Made by a program: the position numbers and the translations under genes. Source: Hoplostethus atlanticus (taxonomy: Eukaryota > Chordata > Actinopteri > Trachichthyiformes > Trachichthyidae). From it: a stretch of DNA of 64,000 bases. Below the pieces are notes generated by a model. It was given only the letters and a program-made list of their open reading frames with translations, had not been told where the DNA came from and ran no database searches. The stretch lies in the NCBI GenBank assembly GCA_034670405.1, contig JAXDDX010000005.1, positions 9,368,501-9,432,500 of the forward strand. Direction: 5' to 3'. Below are positions 13,208 to 27,040 of the stretch, one piece after another (positions within the stretch are counted from its first letter, which is position 1; every line of letters begins with the position of its first letter).

Positions 13208-13490
13208 AGAGGGGTGGACAAAATAATGGAAACACCTAATAATACTTGTCCCCATCATTACTAAAACATTTTTCTTGACACTAGCTGTCAAGAAAATTCA
13301 ATTCAACATTTGACGAGAGCCATTCGTGCATTTGTCCTAACTTTCTCAGCTGCTCATTTAGAGCAATGAAAACTGCAAACACATACCGAGGAGCAATGTC
13401 AATAGAGCCCGCCTGTATAAAAGAGGGTGTAGGGCAGAGACAGGAGAGACAGGAACGGGTAAGCCAAAGTCAGTTAGCTTTACCCTAAAG
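13208..13490. mobile_element. Tc1/mariner-like terminus fragment
   Basis: It starts with 'ggggtggacaaaataatgg', which I recognise as similar to a terminal sequence of fish Tc1/mariner-type repeats. AT-rich sequence without a transposase frame follows. A matching second terminus was not located, so the right limit is only the start of the next element. Confidence 0.35.
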
Positions 13491-14830
13491 CAGGGCTACT
13501 CAACTTTACATAGCTCAAGGGCCACACAGCAAGATACAGCTGTGTCAAAGGGCCGCAACGCAAATTTCTTGGTCATATAAAACTATTCTGTAGTGTTATT
13601 TCAAGCCACATGGATATCAAATGATTAAATGACAATAAGGCTTTATTCATTAAATGTAAAAGTGTTAGATTGCTGTTGCAATAAATCACAAGAATGTTTA
13701 ATAAAATAAATATAGGCATATTAAATTGAAATCAGGTCTGAGTATATCAAATTATTCCCAGATGGATATGTAATTCCAAGTCACCGTGATAGCTATCATG
13801 GTGACATGAACGTTTGCCCGTTTTGGTACTACTATTGTTCTCTAGCAAAGAAGGCACATTGGTTTGTTATTTACCTCAACAAAAGCGAATTCTTCCTCCC
13901 ATGTTTTTTGAAATACCCTGTGTTCATCAGAAATGTTACGTTTTGCCGGTTTTGCCATGACTTGAGAGTAGGCGAGGCTAGACTTCCTGCACAGTTCAGG
14001 GCTTTCACATGATCCATGCAAAGCGTCGGCGTCAACACCAGGTTGAGCGCGACCCCTTCACGTGATCAGCGCCAGGAGAATTACATTACATTCATTACTT
14101 TCACACTGTCGAGCTTTTAAAATGACAGCATTCAGGAAAGAATAGAGTGGAGTTCAATTTCGGACTACAGCCGCATCAGCCGTAGCTAACCACACCGCCA
14201 ATGATCATACTAGCACAGCCATAGAAGTGAATATAGACTGGCTGCATATACGAACCTGTACTAAGCTGTCAACCAACCTGGTAGTCTCATCTGAAAACCA
14301 ACATCATTCCATGCCAGACTTTTTAGTCAGATCGTGGTATGATTTAAGCGTCATGTTGTATAACTCGGGATGCTCCTACACACATAAAACAAGTTTCTTA
14401 TTTCGCGGTTATGATATCAAACTGTGCTGTGATTGGTTTCGCGTCGCAGAGATCAGCGTCGCGAATGTCAAAGTTGATTATAGTTGAACTTTGAGCGCAG
14501 CGCCAGGGGCTCACCCAGCGTCTGTGCCCAGGTGCACAACGCCGAGGGCGGCAGCGATGCTTACCAAATAGGAAATCAATGGCAGTGCCAGCGCCGTGCG
14601 TTTTTGTCGCTGATCATGTGTTGTTTTATCTTTGTTGATCCCACGATTGCTAAATAAGCACAGTATGCACGATCGCCATCTTGTGGTCATTAAGAATTTA
14701 GTTTAGAAATGGTTTGTGTTCATTGAAATGAGAATATTATATTTTTGACCTGTGGCCCGCGGGCCGCAATAATAATAACCTCGGGCCGCATGCGGGTTGT
14801 CGCAGATGGTTAGCCAGTATGACGCTATCT
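13491..14830. mobile_element. hAT-like non-autonomous element (probable)
   Basis: The left edge, CAGGGCTACTCAACT, followed by 'gggccgca' words resembles the start of hAT/Charlie-type repeats. The right part (about 14745-14800) carries inverted 'gcgggccgca' and 'cgggccgcatgcggg' words. A second imperfect inverted pair (about 13985-14060 and 14520-14625, both with 'catgatc' at the tip) suggests another small element inside. No transposase frame is visible. Exact ends and target duplications are unresolved. Confidence 0.35.
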
Positions 14831-17244
14831 GGCTCTATGCTCCTCTTAATGTTAAACAACAGTTAAGTTTAGAATTGATTTTTAAGTTTTGACAGTGATA
14901 TTTTAACACAAGGCATATACTGTTTCCATAGTGTTACTGTTGCCATAAACACCTGTGATTTTGGACATTTCTATTTCACAGATGACATCATGTTTGTCTA
15001 AAAGCAACTCGATGCTGATTCCATCTCATTATATAATAGTTTCGGGAATGTGATATTGTGACAAAAATGTGGTGGTGCTGTTGTTTGTTTCAGTGCTAAG
15101 GTGACAAGAGCAGTCTTAAAATAGACTGCGAGGGAGGCTGAGGGAGGTGAGATGAATGCAAACACACGCACAGACACACACACACACACACACACACAAA
15201 AAAGAGGTAGTGAAGCAGCTGGCAGATATTGGGTTTAGTGGAGGTCAAGAAAACACAGACTCTCTTTCCCTATGGACACACACATACACACATTAGTAGC
15301 ACTTGTATTAATTGCTTTTGATTTATTGGTAAAAAGCTTCTAGTTGTCAATACATTACTCCATGTTGATCATTATTCCTCTGCTGCAACCTGAGAAATCT
15401 GCAGGTAAACTTGATTGGAGATGGAAAGGATGTAGATGAATCTTTGTACTGTTACCATCACAAATGTAGCCATCAAATCCCACTTTGTTTGCTTTGCCCA
15501 ATAAATAAATCTTTTCAGCAAGCAATGATCTAGCAGCCAGCCACTCCAGTGACAATACACACAATATGCCTATTGTGTAGCAATAGGCCTATTCACACTT
15601 CCTTTTTACAACATTTTGGAAAGAAGAGGTCACAGTAGGACGGAGGCGGGGTAGGAGGAACTTTCATGTATTTTGCTCTTCCTGGTAGCAGTTGTTTTCT
15701 TCACTGCCAGGACCTAGTGTCTGCATCCTCTGCAGGGACCCTCCTCTTCAAGGAACAGCTCCAGCAATAGCATGTGGCGTAGATCTAGCGGTTCTCTCAC
15801 TACCCAGAAGCCAGTGGGGCACAATGTAATGTGTACTTCCTTTTTGCAGAATTGCCCCTACCCAGAAAACCTCCCAGGTCAGCAGCCCTACATAGACGGG
15901 ATGATTTGGGGGATGGCATGCACTTCAATAGCATCATTGATGTCACGTGAGCTCCTCAAATTAGGGATTAATTCAAATAAAACCTTGATTTAGCCCATGA
16001 AAAAATTCCCCTTGTTGAATTTGAACAAATTTACCACTGCACACAGGGAAGCGTTGTGCAGCCTAAAAGCAGGGTAGGTTTACAAACATTTCAACAATTT
16101 GCTTGCTTGATTACATTTGCTCATGAACATAATTACTGTTGCTGTTAAGCTGAATCCATTGATGAGTATCAAGGAGAAGTAAACGGTTTATGGATTTGGC
16201 TTACAGACAATTTACAGATACTATTATCATCACAGTGGAAATGATCATATAAATGTTTGACACCATGGATAATGGATAATAGAGTATTGGTGTCCATGTA
16301 AACGCATAAAGTTGAATGCAAGATGATGCAGGGTGTATATGCAGCAGCATCACAGGAGAGAACTGGAGTATATACTGTATTTCTGTAGACATGGATACAA
16401 CATACAGCCAACAGTGGGATTCACCAACTAATCGAAGGATCTGTGTGTTGTAGGGCATCTTGCTCATGGACTTGGGCTTTATATTTATTGTCCTGCCCTC
16501 TTGTTACTTCCTGGTATGTGAATGTACAGCGCACCAAACTCGTGTTGGTTGATGCTTGTTTGGCTTCTACCGTACTGCCTGGTGTATGAGCGCACACTAC
16601 ATTTCCCTTGTCCGGGGTTCTTGGGGCTAAAGAGTCCATACGGTCATTCCACTAAGCAGTGCGCACTGCAAAAAGCGTTACACACAAAGAAATGCACACA
16701 CACAGAGCCCGGTGCCTAATAAAGCATAAAAGCCATGAATTAATGTTTCCCCATTTCACCCATTTTCATAATCATTTAATTTAATTATGTCACTCACGTC
16801 TTGTATCTCATTTGTATTCCAGAACATACCGTGGTCCACACAGCCTCGTCTGTTTCTGGCTTTCAAATCCTCTGGAATAACCTAGATTTTAAGATAGGCC
16901 TGGATACTTTCAGCCACCACAGTGTGTTAAAGATATCATTTTAACCCTTCACTGTCTATGCATAGTTATTGAAGTAAATCGTTTTAACCTGTCAGTGTGT
17001 CTCACTGGATATTAACTACACTGACTTTTTTAACCCTCTTGGTCTCTGGATAGAAACTAAATTGATTACAGTATTTTAACCTATTATTGTTGATGCATGA
17101 TAAATGATTGTAATCCATCATTACTAGTGTGAAATTGCAAAGCCTTCCATGTAATGGACGGTGTCATTATTTTAATTTCCTCTCTCTCATTATTTTCCTT
17201 TCCTCCCATACACATACACCCATGGGTGTGTGAGTATTCACATG

Positions 17245-17296
<52 letters not shown>

Positions 17297-17519
17297 AGGT
17301 GAAGTAGCTTGATTCAACTGAAGCACAAAATGTAATCATGCAAATGGTTGTAAGACTATTATACTTATTTGGAAGATTGACCAACCATGTGCACTGAATT
17401 TCCCCGAAACTGAAGAGACACAGAAGAAAAGCTTAAATTTTAAACTCTTAAACTTTTAAATCTTTTTTCATATAACCTTTTGTCTACGTTTAGTTGGTTG
17501 GCTATCATGTTTGGATCAA
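14831..17519. other. Intergenic, no gene seen
   Basis: AT-rich sequence with a CA run at about 15175-15198 and a CA/GA compound repeat at 17250-17296. The short frames have no family resemblance. Confidence 0.55.
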
Positions 17520-17832
17520 ATCAATGCTGAAAATGGCATTGATTCAACATCAATTTTGCACCCTGAAATAATGTTGATCCAGCATCAATGTTCAAAGTTA
17601 TTTCAATCAATGTCACTCAACCCTTGATTTAACATCAAATGAATATTGAGACAATATAAATCATATAAAATATGATGTCAATCTCAGCTCCTTTCAATCT
17701 GAGACTAAGTGGGGCTGCAGTTGATTTTCAGCGATGACAAGTCGTGAAACAATTCTGCTGCTTGATATATATAATACATAAGGAGAGAGAGAGGGAGAGA
17801 GAGAGAGAGAGAGGGAGAGAGAGAGAGGGAGA

Positions 17833-17875
<43 letters not shown>

Positions 17876-18890
17876 GCCACCACCAGATCGGGACGCGGCA
17901 CGACGCATGCTAGACATGCTAGACTGAGAGACATAATGGAGAGCAGGCAGACAGCAGCACTACACAACTGAACTCAGGTCAGATCAGATAATCCCAGAGA
18001 GTAGGTGAGTGGGACAGAGGTAGTAAGCTTGAGAAATGCAGTAACTCCCCTCTGTTAAAGTTAGCTAACATTAGCTAGCTAGCTACAACACTCACTAGCG
18101 TTGTAACTTGCTAGGTATAAAGTTAGCAAAAAATACTGAAATGTCAGCTTCTCTCATGATGGCCAAAAAAGTATATATAACAAAGATAGCCTACAAATAA
18201 ACCTGTTTCTCCCATAGATGGACAGAAGAAAGTATGATAATACGCGCTTACTTCTCATTTTTCTTTTTTGCATTCTAGTTTCATGTCAAACCATTTCTTT
18301 TTTACCTCAGCAATGGTGTGTGTTTCTGCTGAAACAGCATTGACAGCGTTAATAATTTCTTGCCATACTTTTATCAGTTCTTGTGACTCCGCTGCTGATG
18401 CTTCTGAAAACTCTGCTGTTTTTTTTCTCATTCACACATGCACACAACACTTCCATTTCGGACTCCTCAAAGTTCTTCTTTTCCCTCTTTTCCCCTGGTT
18501 TACTTGCACACGACCCTTCAGTCTGCAGCCTTTTACGGTGTCAGCCCCCCCAGACCTCATGTCCTAAAATCGCCCCTGTCAATATACATACCCATGCTAT
18601 AGTGCAATAGCACAATACTAATAAAATGATATTTTAATTAATGTCTGGTTGAAAGAAGTTGTATTCCCTTTTCTTGAGTTGGTGACTTTCTCGCTGAAAA
18701 CCATGTCAAATGCTACCCCACAGATTGACATGGTATTTTACACAAAATCCTGCTGTACATCAAGCAGGGTTAAATTTAGATTGTTTCAATGTTCATTTGA
18801 TGTTAAATCAATGATTGAAATAACACTGATGTTGGATCAACATTACTTCAGGGTGTTGAATCAATATTAATTGCATTGACGCATTAGTAT
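17520..18890. mobile_element. Inverted-repeat element with internal GA tract
   Basis: A segment at about 17520-17665 recurs in reverse complement at about 18770-18890. Shared words include 'caccctgaa', 'taatgttgatcca' and 'gatttaacatcaaatgaa'. Identity is imperfect but runs over about 120 bases. Between the arms lie a ~95 bp GA microsatellite (17781-17873) and sequence without a transposase frame. This fits a non-autonomous foldback or MITE-like element of about 1.4 kb. Confidence 0.55.
17781..17873. repeat. GA microsatellite
   Basis: Long GA/GGGA repeat. The low-complexity frames on both strands here are artefacts of it. Confidence 0.95.
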
Positions 18891-19098
18891 AGATTCTATA
18901 TTGATACAATGTTCTTACTATTGGTTGGCTTATGTTATGGCTTGGTTAAGCTTTTCATATTTGATCTCCTTCCATTCTTCTATGGGATACATGTTTGTAC
19001 AGTGATATCATTTCTGTTTATACCATGTCTTGGTCATTTCTCTATACACATCCAGATTCAGCCAGAATTTTAAAAAGAAAACTCTGTTTCAGAGCACA

Positions 19099-19099
<1 letters not shown>

Positions 19100-19154
<55 letters not shown>
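19100..19154. repeat. CA microsatellite
   Basis: About 27 perfect CA units. Confidence 0.95.
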
Positions 19155-19157
<3 letters not shown>

Positions 19158-20215
19158 ACGACCATCATGACCACCTTACCACTGAAACACAGAATTCTTT
19201 CCTCAGGCTTTGCATGCATCCTTCCCCTGTTGCCCATTTTCGTTGACACGGCTGAGTATATAGCACAGGATGTGTAACAGGAGCCCTAAACCTAATAAGG
19301 CCCTCAAGGACTTTCCTCCCCCACCGCAGACTTTTGCTGTTGGTTGCCTGATAAATGAAGTGAATCAAGTGTCCAGTTTTGTCTCATCAATGAAATGACT
19401 CTGTAAGAATGTTAGAAGGGAAGGGGAGAAGATAAGAAAAGAAAAGAAACTAAATTTTATAAAATGTACTATGGGACATATATGCAAGGTATGACTATTT
19501 CAGTAGGAGGGAGAGCATAATTTTCACACTGCTTCTCTCAGAAAATGACTTCAATTATTCACAGCTTCACTAGAGCATCAAGTCCAAATGTGCCCTTCAT
19601 TCACAGTTCACAAGGTGTGACATATTTCACCTCCAACCCTGAACCACCTTGTGTTATGTCATTTTCCCTCAACAGCTAATAAGAAGCCCCATTTCCTTCC
19701 CATACTACCTGTCTAGAATTTTGATTACATTACCCCCTGGCAGGCTGAGGCTTGGCATTGACATTATTCACGATAGAACAAATAGACCAAAATGAGAGTT
19801 AGAATAAGAAAAAAGAGCAAAAACTTCAAATTAAAACGAGGACAAATCAAACAGCATATCCAGAGTCTATATGAAACAAATGAGTGGGGAATGTGTGAAA
19901 TGTAAGACAAATGTGTGGGGGAATGTGTGTGTGCTGCTTTGTATTGTCTTTGAAATGGTAAGAAGGCAATGTGACAGGTTGAGGCACCAGCTCCGCGGTG
20001 TGTGCATGTGTACGTGTGTGTGTGTGTGTGTGTGTCTTGACAGAATGAGAACAGCTGGAGTGTGGTCATGGGACTTCTCTCTCTCTTTCACTCTCACCAT
20101 CTCCAAGCCAGCAGTGGAGATGGTCTTTGTCTTCACTCCTTTTTTTTCCCTGCACAACCCTGCTCTCAGGGAAAGGCAATCAGCTGCTGCCATTCACATT
20201 ATTTTTCCAGTTAAA

Positions 20216-20565
20216 CCCAAGGCTGGATTACAGACCGGGCAAGATGGGCAAGTGCCAGGGCTGCCAAGGGCTTGACTTGTTTGGCTATCAGTATCTAGGA
20301 GTGAGGGTTTTTTTTTTCTGTCAGGACTTGATTGATTGTAACTATTGCTACTATCTGTGCTGTTGGTGGCACACAAATCTGTCATGTCTGTCATGATGAT
20401 TGCATTTAACCTATCAATTTGCTATTATAATCCTGCGCAGAATAAGTGCATCTTGAACATGATCGATGTGACGCGATAACATTTCAACATCACATATGAC
20501 TGGTTGGGGGGGCCCAGGGGATGTGCTTGCCCCAGGGCCCCCAGCTGTGTGAATCCGGCCACGGT
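20216..20565. mobile_element. Possible hAT-type MITE
   Basis: The left end reads 'aaggctggattacagacc' and the right end, in reverse complement, 'cgtggccggattcacacagc'. The GGCTGGATTACA / GGCCGGATTCACA termini are similar. Both flanks carry a 'gttaa' word, which could be part of a target duplication. There is no coding capacity. Confidence 0.35.
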
Positions 20566-23500
20566 TAACCACATCTCTATCTCTTTTTTCTTTCTCTCTC
20601 TGTCTATCACTTACACTTTTTCTACTTCTATCTCCGTCACCTTTCTCTCCCCATCCCTCTCTCACACACTTTGCATCTCTTTCTCTCACCATCCTCACGC
20701 ATTCTCTCTTTTCCTCGCTCTCTCCCATTTTCTCCCTCTCCCCTCCCTCCTCTTTTGCTGTCTAATTTTCACTATGCAACCCACTTTGGGAACAGCAAGA
20801 AAAGGGAGAAAAGGCATGCAGGTGGGTCTACCAGCCCTTTTCTGCCTGGAAATGAATGCCAAAGGGAAGGCAGCGACGCTGAACAGAACAACGATTGCGG
20901 TGGTGTTGTATAATCTTTGGTTGCCTACATTGTCTTTGCTTAATGGGATGAGAGTGGGAAGTGTTTAATAAAAAAGTTGAAGGCACTTTTTGTGCTTCGG
21001 GCACATAGCCATAATAATGGAGTTCATGTTATCAGCGAGCATGGGTCTGCTTATGAGTGAGGAATGTGTGTGTGTGTGTGTGCCTGTACACTGATGTATG
21101 TGTGAGCTAACCATAATTAGTCATTAGACAAAGTGAGATTAAATGATGGATGAATAGTGACTGATTATTGATCCATCTGTGATTCATTCTTAGTCATCAG
21201 GTGAAATAAACACTTTTTGCCTACTGATCCTCTTTATCTGCAAAACTGTCTCACAAAAGTTTGTGAAATGAGCACAAACTCTGAAATGTAGATTACATGT
21301 TGTGGATCGAATAACATGAACATTACATTCCTCCACCACGAAAGAGCAGGAAGTCTTCTTCTCTTCTCACTGCTATACTTCTGCTGCTGCCTGATTGGTT
21401 GCTGCTTGCTTGCTACGCGTGCTTGGCTGCTTTTGTTGTTAGTTTTTTGAGCCATCTGATTATGTTTTGGATACCCCAGCCTCCTCTCTGTTGGGTCTGC
21501 ATCAACCCGGTGAGGATGAGGACGGAACGGGTTTATCTTCTTACCCTCGTTTGGCTCAAAAGAATCCCATGATCTCCAATTGTCTTGTGCATACAATTCT
21601 TGAGAACCTATTCAACCGGTGTGTCTCATCAAGATCTCTTTCAGTTTTTCCTGTCAACCTTAGATGGTGATGCTAAAATCCCGCTTCTGCTGCTGCTTCG
21701 GTCTGTCCTGTTCAACTGTCCAACATATCAAGCCTAATTCATCGTCTTTAAAAACAAATCCTGTTTCTCTCTCTGATAACAACCGCTTTATGAAACAGGT
21801 GAATTATTTACCAGGCTCTAATCATCCAATTTGTATTAATTTAAATTAATCTTTGCAGTCTTTGTGCCGCCAGTCATCCCAGGGCAGTTTGCCAACGCAG
21901 GTCCCGTCCGGCCCCTGCAAGGCTGTAGAACAGTTGATTAAATGGCCTTCAACTCCATTCAACGTGCCTGAAGAGTTTATCTAATCATCCTAATAGATCT
22001 TATTACTGGTTTGATTCAGGGCTTCGTAGCTGGTCTTAGTTATCTCCCCTCCCAGAGGTACCCGTGTGTGCAAGAATCTGCTCTCTGCTCTCAGGGAACC
22101 CAATGTTGTGGACAGCTTGATGGAGATAGAGGATGAAAAGGGATTGTGGTCCTCTGTCCTCTGACCTCTGTCATCACGTTGGCTAGCAGGGGTTAATCAG
22201 GATATCAATTTGGACTTCCTGGTCCTCTTCCAGTTGGTTAATTGTACACATAGCTTTAACTTCACCAGATGCTTAAGCCTCACGCCCAATTAGTCACTCC
22301 TCACATAATTCCAGTTTGCATATGGATGTTGGTTGGTCCTCCTTTCAAACAGGAAATGGCATATGGTTGACATAGTTAGATATGTGTACGGCACATCTGC
22401 TCACCTGCCTCCATCTCATGTACCACCTGCTCAGATCTTCTATGTATGGGAGGTTCTAGTGTGCTCCATGATGGTAGGGTGTAATGCACTCACTTATAAT
22501 ATCAGAAAGCCAATCAGCTGGACAGTCTGAGACCAGGCTGACGGCAGTGTGTTCATGTATGTCTGTGTATGTGCATATAGCTGTTGATTTCTAACTGTGA
22601 GTGTGTGTATGTGTGTGCACATGTGTACTGTAACCAGGGCTACATTTATTACTGTTACATATTTGTTTCATAAATAACTATTAGTACTGTGTCTTCAATA
22701 GCTCACTTTGTGTGGGTTTGGTAATGCCACGTTCCATGAACACTTATTTTCATGAAACTGTGTAGTCATAGATAGAATAGATTTGATCCTTTCTCTAAGA
22801 GCAGTGTATGGGAGGTATTTATCATTGCACACATACAACATACCGCTCACCCTTTATATGCTAGTTACCTTGGCAACACTAATTTATAGTGCTTGTTCTT
22901 GTGGCTACACAACCATATTGGTGGGTGGGAAAGGAAAAGGTGTCTGTTAGAATCAAACAGGTGTAGGGAAATCGAATGCCAGGGGTTCATGCTTAAATGT
23001 CAGCTACAGCCAATGGATAGAGTTTAAGGTCATAGATATGGCGGGAAACGCACAAAACATCATGAGGATACCATAAACATGCCATACCCTAGGAACAAAG
23101 TTCAGAGATGTCAGCTCAAGACACGCCACCAATAAAGAAAGGCCAATCACACTCAATAGGTCAGAAACACTAATGCTCTGTGGCCAAAGCACACAAAACA
23201 ACCTGTATTCCAATAAGGGCTACGGTAGATGAAAACCACTATGTTGTAGATGCTATGAGATTTCACCATCAACAACATTAACCTCATGAGCCTTGGTGGA
23301 AGGGTCATGAAGAATACTTAACACATACTTCTCGCCTTAATGACTAAATGAGTATGAGTAAATCCACCTGCAATTCTCCATAGATGTGAAAATGGGTTAA
23401 GTTGGGGTAGGAAGAGCTTTGTAGGCACTACTTGATTTAGTCAAAAACCATGGGAGACAAGAGCAGCATGGGAACATTTCATTTTTCCATTCCAGCTATA

Positions 23501-26500
23501 TAGCTTCCTCACTAAAGCATTAACTGGTGGCTCAGTTGGCTGGAAAGCACACTATTTAACATTCTGGGTTTGAATCAAGCTCAGGATAATAAAAATATCA
23601 TGTCACTACTAACAAAGATCAACACAGTCCATGCAGAGTACGTAGTTAGTTAGCTAAAGATAGACTTAACTTTTGCAATGATAAGATAATCACAGTATTG
23701 GTTTCTTTCTTACTGATGAGCTACACTTTACCTAAGCTAATCTTCCATTAGACACATGTAAAATGTTGCTATGAATTCAACAGAAATGTCAAATTCTTCA
23801 TTGGAATTGCATTTTGAAAATACAAATTATACATATTTTAAATAAATACTTCTTGACATCAGTATTTTGTAATTAATTTTGATACATTTGATGAGCAAGT
23901 ATTGGTCATTTGCAAGAAGATACCTTTTGATGTATTTTTGCTCATCTCTGACTATTATTTAAGGTACACTGAAATATGATGATAGAACCACAACTCACCT
24001 CCATTACACCACTGCCAGAGCCTGGCACTGATCCTGAATAAATGTTATTGTATTATATGGCACAATATAAAAAATAATAAGATAATAATATATATCCAGG
24101 GGCTGGTTAAAGACAAAGGCAACATACTGTCGTGACATCTTCAACACAAAGCAGTTTAAGTGGAATTGAGTTTTGTCGGCTGTGATCAAATGTGCTCCAA
24201 TCACAGCAAACCATGTTAAGCACTCAGTGACAGTGAGGCATCGATCCAGCAGCTGGGCATAGCAATCGAGGAGAACTGTGGCGCAAGGTTCTTTTTGAAA
24301 GACTATCTTTAATGGCATTGCTTCTTTAGTAGAGAGTATAAAGTGGAGAATGCTAGAAATGATGAGCAAGTGGATAACCTTCAAAAAAGGCATGAAATAA
24401 ATCCAAGCCCACAAAATTGCAAGCACTTGGTATTGTAATCTTTCTAAGCCTCTGAAGCTGCTAAACCAGCTGCATTGCGCAGATATCCTTGCTGTGACTA
24501 TGAATGAACTTGAATGACATAAATAAGCAGGCCAGCTCAGCTCATTTCAGTTTTATAGGACTCCAAACCATACCGTCTGCACTGATCTTTGGTCCTTCTC
24601 TCTCTCTCTCTATTTCTGCCAGCCTTCCCTCTTATCAGCCTTTTGTACGAGGACACCACTCAGACAAGCACTATTAAAAAAAGAAACCATTATTCTGTCA
24701 GTCCAGACTCGGACAGATACAGTATTTCCAGGTTGTATGCTTTACATTGCCAAGTCGGACAAGGTACAGACATTTCCTGTTTTGTTATTATACATTCACA
24801 CATTATACAGACACAAATCTATTGTAGCAAAATCTGAGTTCATCAATCGTGAGTCAGTCTGGCAACAAGTGAAATTATCTTAAAAGACGACAAAAGATCG
24901 ATATTTAGTAACATGTATGCCCCCATGACTCAGAAGAAGTGGTTCTCATCTTATCCACACATGTAAGTTATGTTATTGGCAAGGAAACCATGGAAATTGG
25001 ACCCCAGGTAGAATGGCTTCTTTGCTCAAAGAGAAGATCCTCTGTCTGGAGGACGTAATGCGATGAAGCTGAATTTTGAATACTGTATTCATACCTATTA
25101 TCAAGGCTGCATTTTTACTGTGGTTATACAGTGTCATCTTTTAAATCTCTTTTAAAAAACATTTTTTTTACCTGATTTCAACCCATTATGGAAATCATCT
25201 TTGATTTACTTTTACTGTCCAGCTTTAAATTACTTTCTCTTATATTTTGATTGTTTGATCCACCTTTCTGTGCTACAATGTTTTATGTGTCTTTTTGTAT
25301 TTAGTATACTATTATCATATTTATTTTGTTTTATCTCTTTATTCCTGATTCCTTTTATTTGCAATTTGCAACCATCCCCCTAAAATTGGGGAAATCACTT
25401 ATGAGATTGTCATCATAGAGACAAGACAGTATACCTAGTCACCTATCGTAACTGTGGGTTTTGTCAATGCCAATACTATTTATAGTAGGGAATGATAGTG
25501 AAAAAGTATTTTAGCAGGACAATCAATAACAAATTAAATTCAGAAAACAATTGTGGTGTAAAGCACTGTGAAAACAAGTCTGGTGTGTGTGTTTGTGTGT
25601 GTGTGTCCGTGTGTGATTGTAACTCTATCACAAACATTGTTAATCTGTTTAAACATAAAAAAATGATTTACTGCAATAATGAATTTAAGTATTATTCTTT
25701 GTGTTATAGTATAAGTTAAAATAGCACTGATAGAGAAAAGCAGGCTTTAACAGGGTGTGTGTGTGTGTGTGTGTGTGACTGTGTGTGGTAGTTTTACACG
25801 GATACCTGCCCATGTAGCGTGGATCACAGAGTCAGAAAAGAGAGAGAGAGAGAGAGAGCGAGAGAGAAATTGTCTAATCCTAAAATATCGCATTGCTAGC
25901 TGGCCTCAAGAAGCTGAGTGCGAAGCTGAATGTGTTAATGAAGGAGGTCTGTAATTAAAGCCTTGTGTTCATTAGAGGGGTACAGCTGCTTCGGTGTAGT
26001 GATAGACTTGACAACCTAGCTGTGGTGTCAGGCAGTGTCCAGAAAAAAGACTCCCTTAAACAGGAAATGATCTGAGGGGACCAGCCAGGTGTGAACAGAG
26101 AGTTCACACGACTGTGATGAGGCTGGAGTAGCGTCCTCTGCCCTGCCAGTCATCCATCTTTCCATGCATTCATCTAACTAGGCTGTTTGTCTTCTCACTC
26201 AGTTGTTTATTGTGTCTGTCAGTTTTTGTAGTTTTCTAGAGGGTATTTATAGAGGCAGGATTACTCCGTTTGGCAGATAACTTTAAAAATTAGCTGGAAA
26301 AAAAAACCATGTGGTGTTCATGAGGGGTAATTGACTAATATCCATGACTAATTGTTTATTTATTGTTCACTATTTTACAATGTACTGTTGGATACTGGCA
26401 AATTATTAGAAGGTCATGTAGTCATTGTTTCGCAGTTACCCTGGTCTAGCAACATGGATCCGTCCATCAACACAATCGCAGCTATCTACAATAGCACTGG

Positions 26501-27040
26501 TATATAGCTATATAGCTGGTATGTGAGCTTTTCTGACAACAAATCTAGTAAATTCGAATGACTTTGTCTTTTTAAAAATTAAAAGCTGCCCTCTCTTATC
26601 TTCCACAAACAGAGAAAGGCATGGCTTGGCACAATATGTTTGACGATATTTTGTTGATCTATTAATCTATTTCCTTGTAGCAAGCCAGGCTGAGACGCAA
26701 ATTAAGCAATTTAAAGTCACCCACTCCTGTCATAACAACCACTTCCCAATGACACTTGAAGAAGATCTGGATCTATGCCATGGAAAATTAATCATCCAAC
26801 AGTCAATTTACCTGTCACTCTCATCCTGTATGCTGGCACTGCGGGCTATATTCAACCCAGTTGTCAGACTAAAATATAATCTTCAAGCTTCTTTTATGAC
26901 ACCCCATAATGCCTTTCATCTTGTCTGAGACCTTATATTCAGGGGAGGATAGACCTAGCTGCAATATACAAATTCTGGTCCAGTGTTTGTTTGATTTTCA
27001 GTCCTTGTACCTGAATCTTGGATCCACAGGACTGCATTAG

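Larger units (their letters stand above)
18906..27040. other. Intergenic, simple repeats and relics only
   Basis: I see no supported gene. Simple repeats are (CA)n 19100-19154, GT at about 20009-20036 and 21066-21081, GT at 25582-25606 and 25755-25778, and GA at 25838-25865. A possible hAT MITE at about 20 kb is listed separately. Open frames up to 154 residues (for example in the CT-rich 20.5-20.97 kb part) lack domains or consistent splice sites. Confidence 0.55.

Noticed and set aside
24004-24426. 140-codon minus-strand frame with hydrophobic stretches
   Set aside because: Hydrophobicity follows from AT-rich sequence; no family resemblance or conserved motif.
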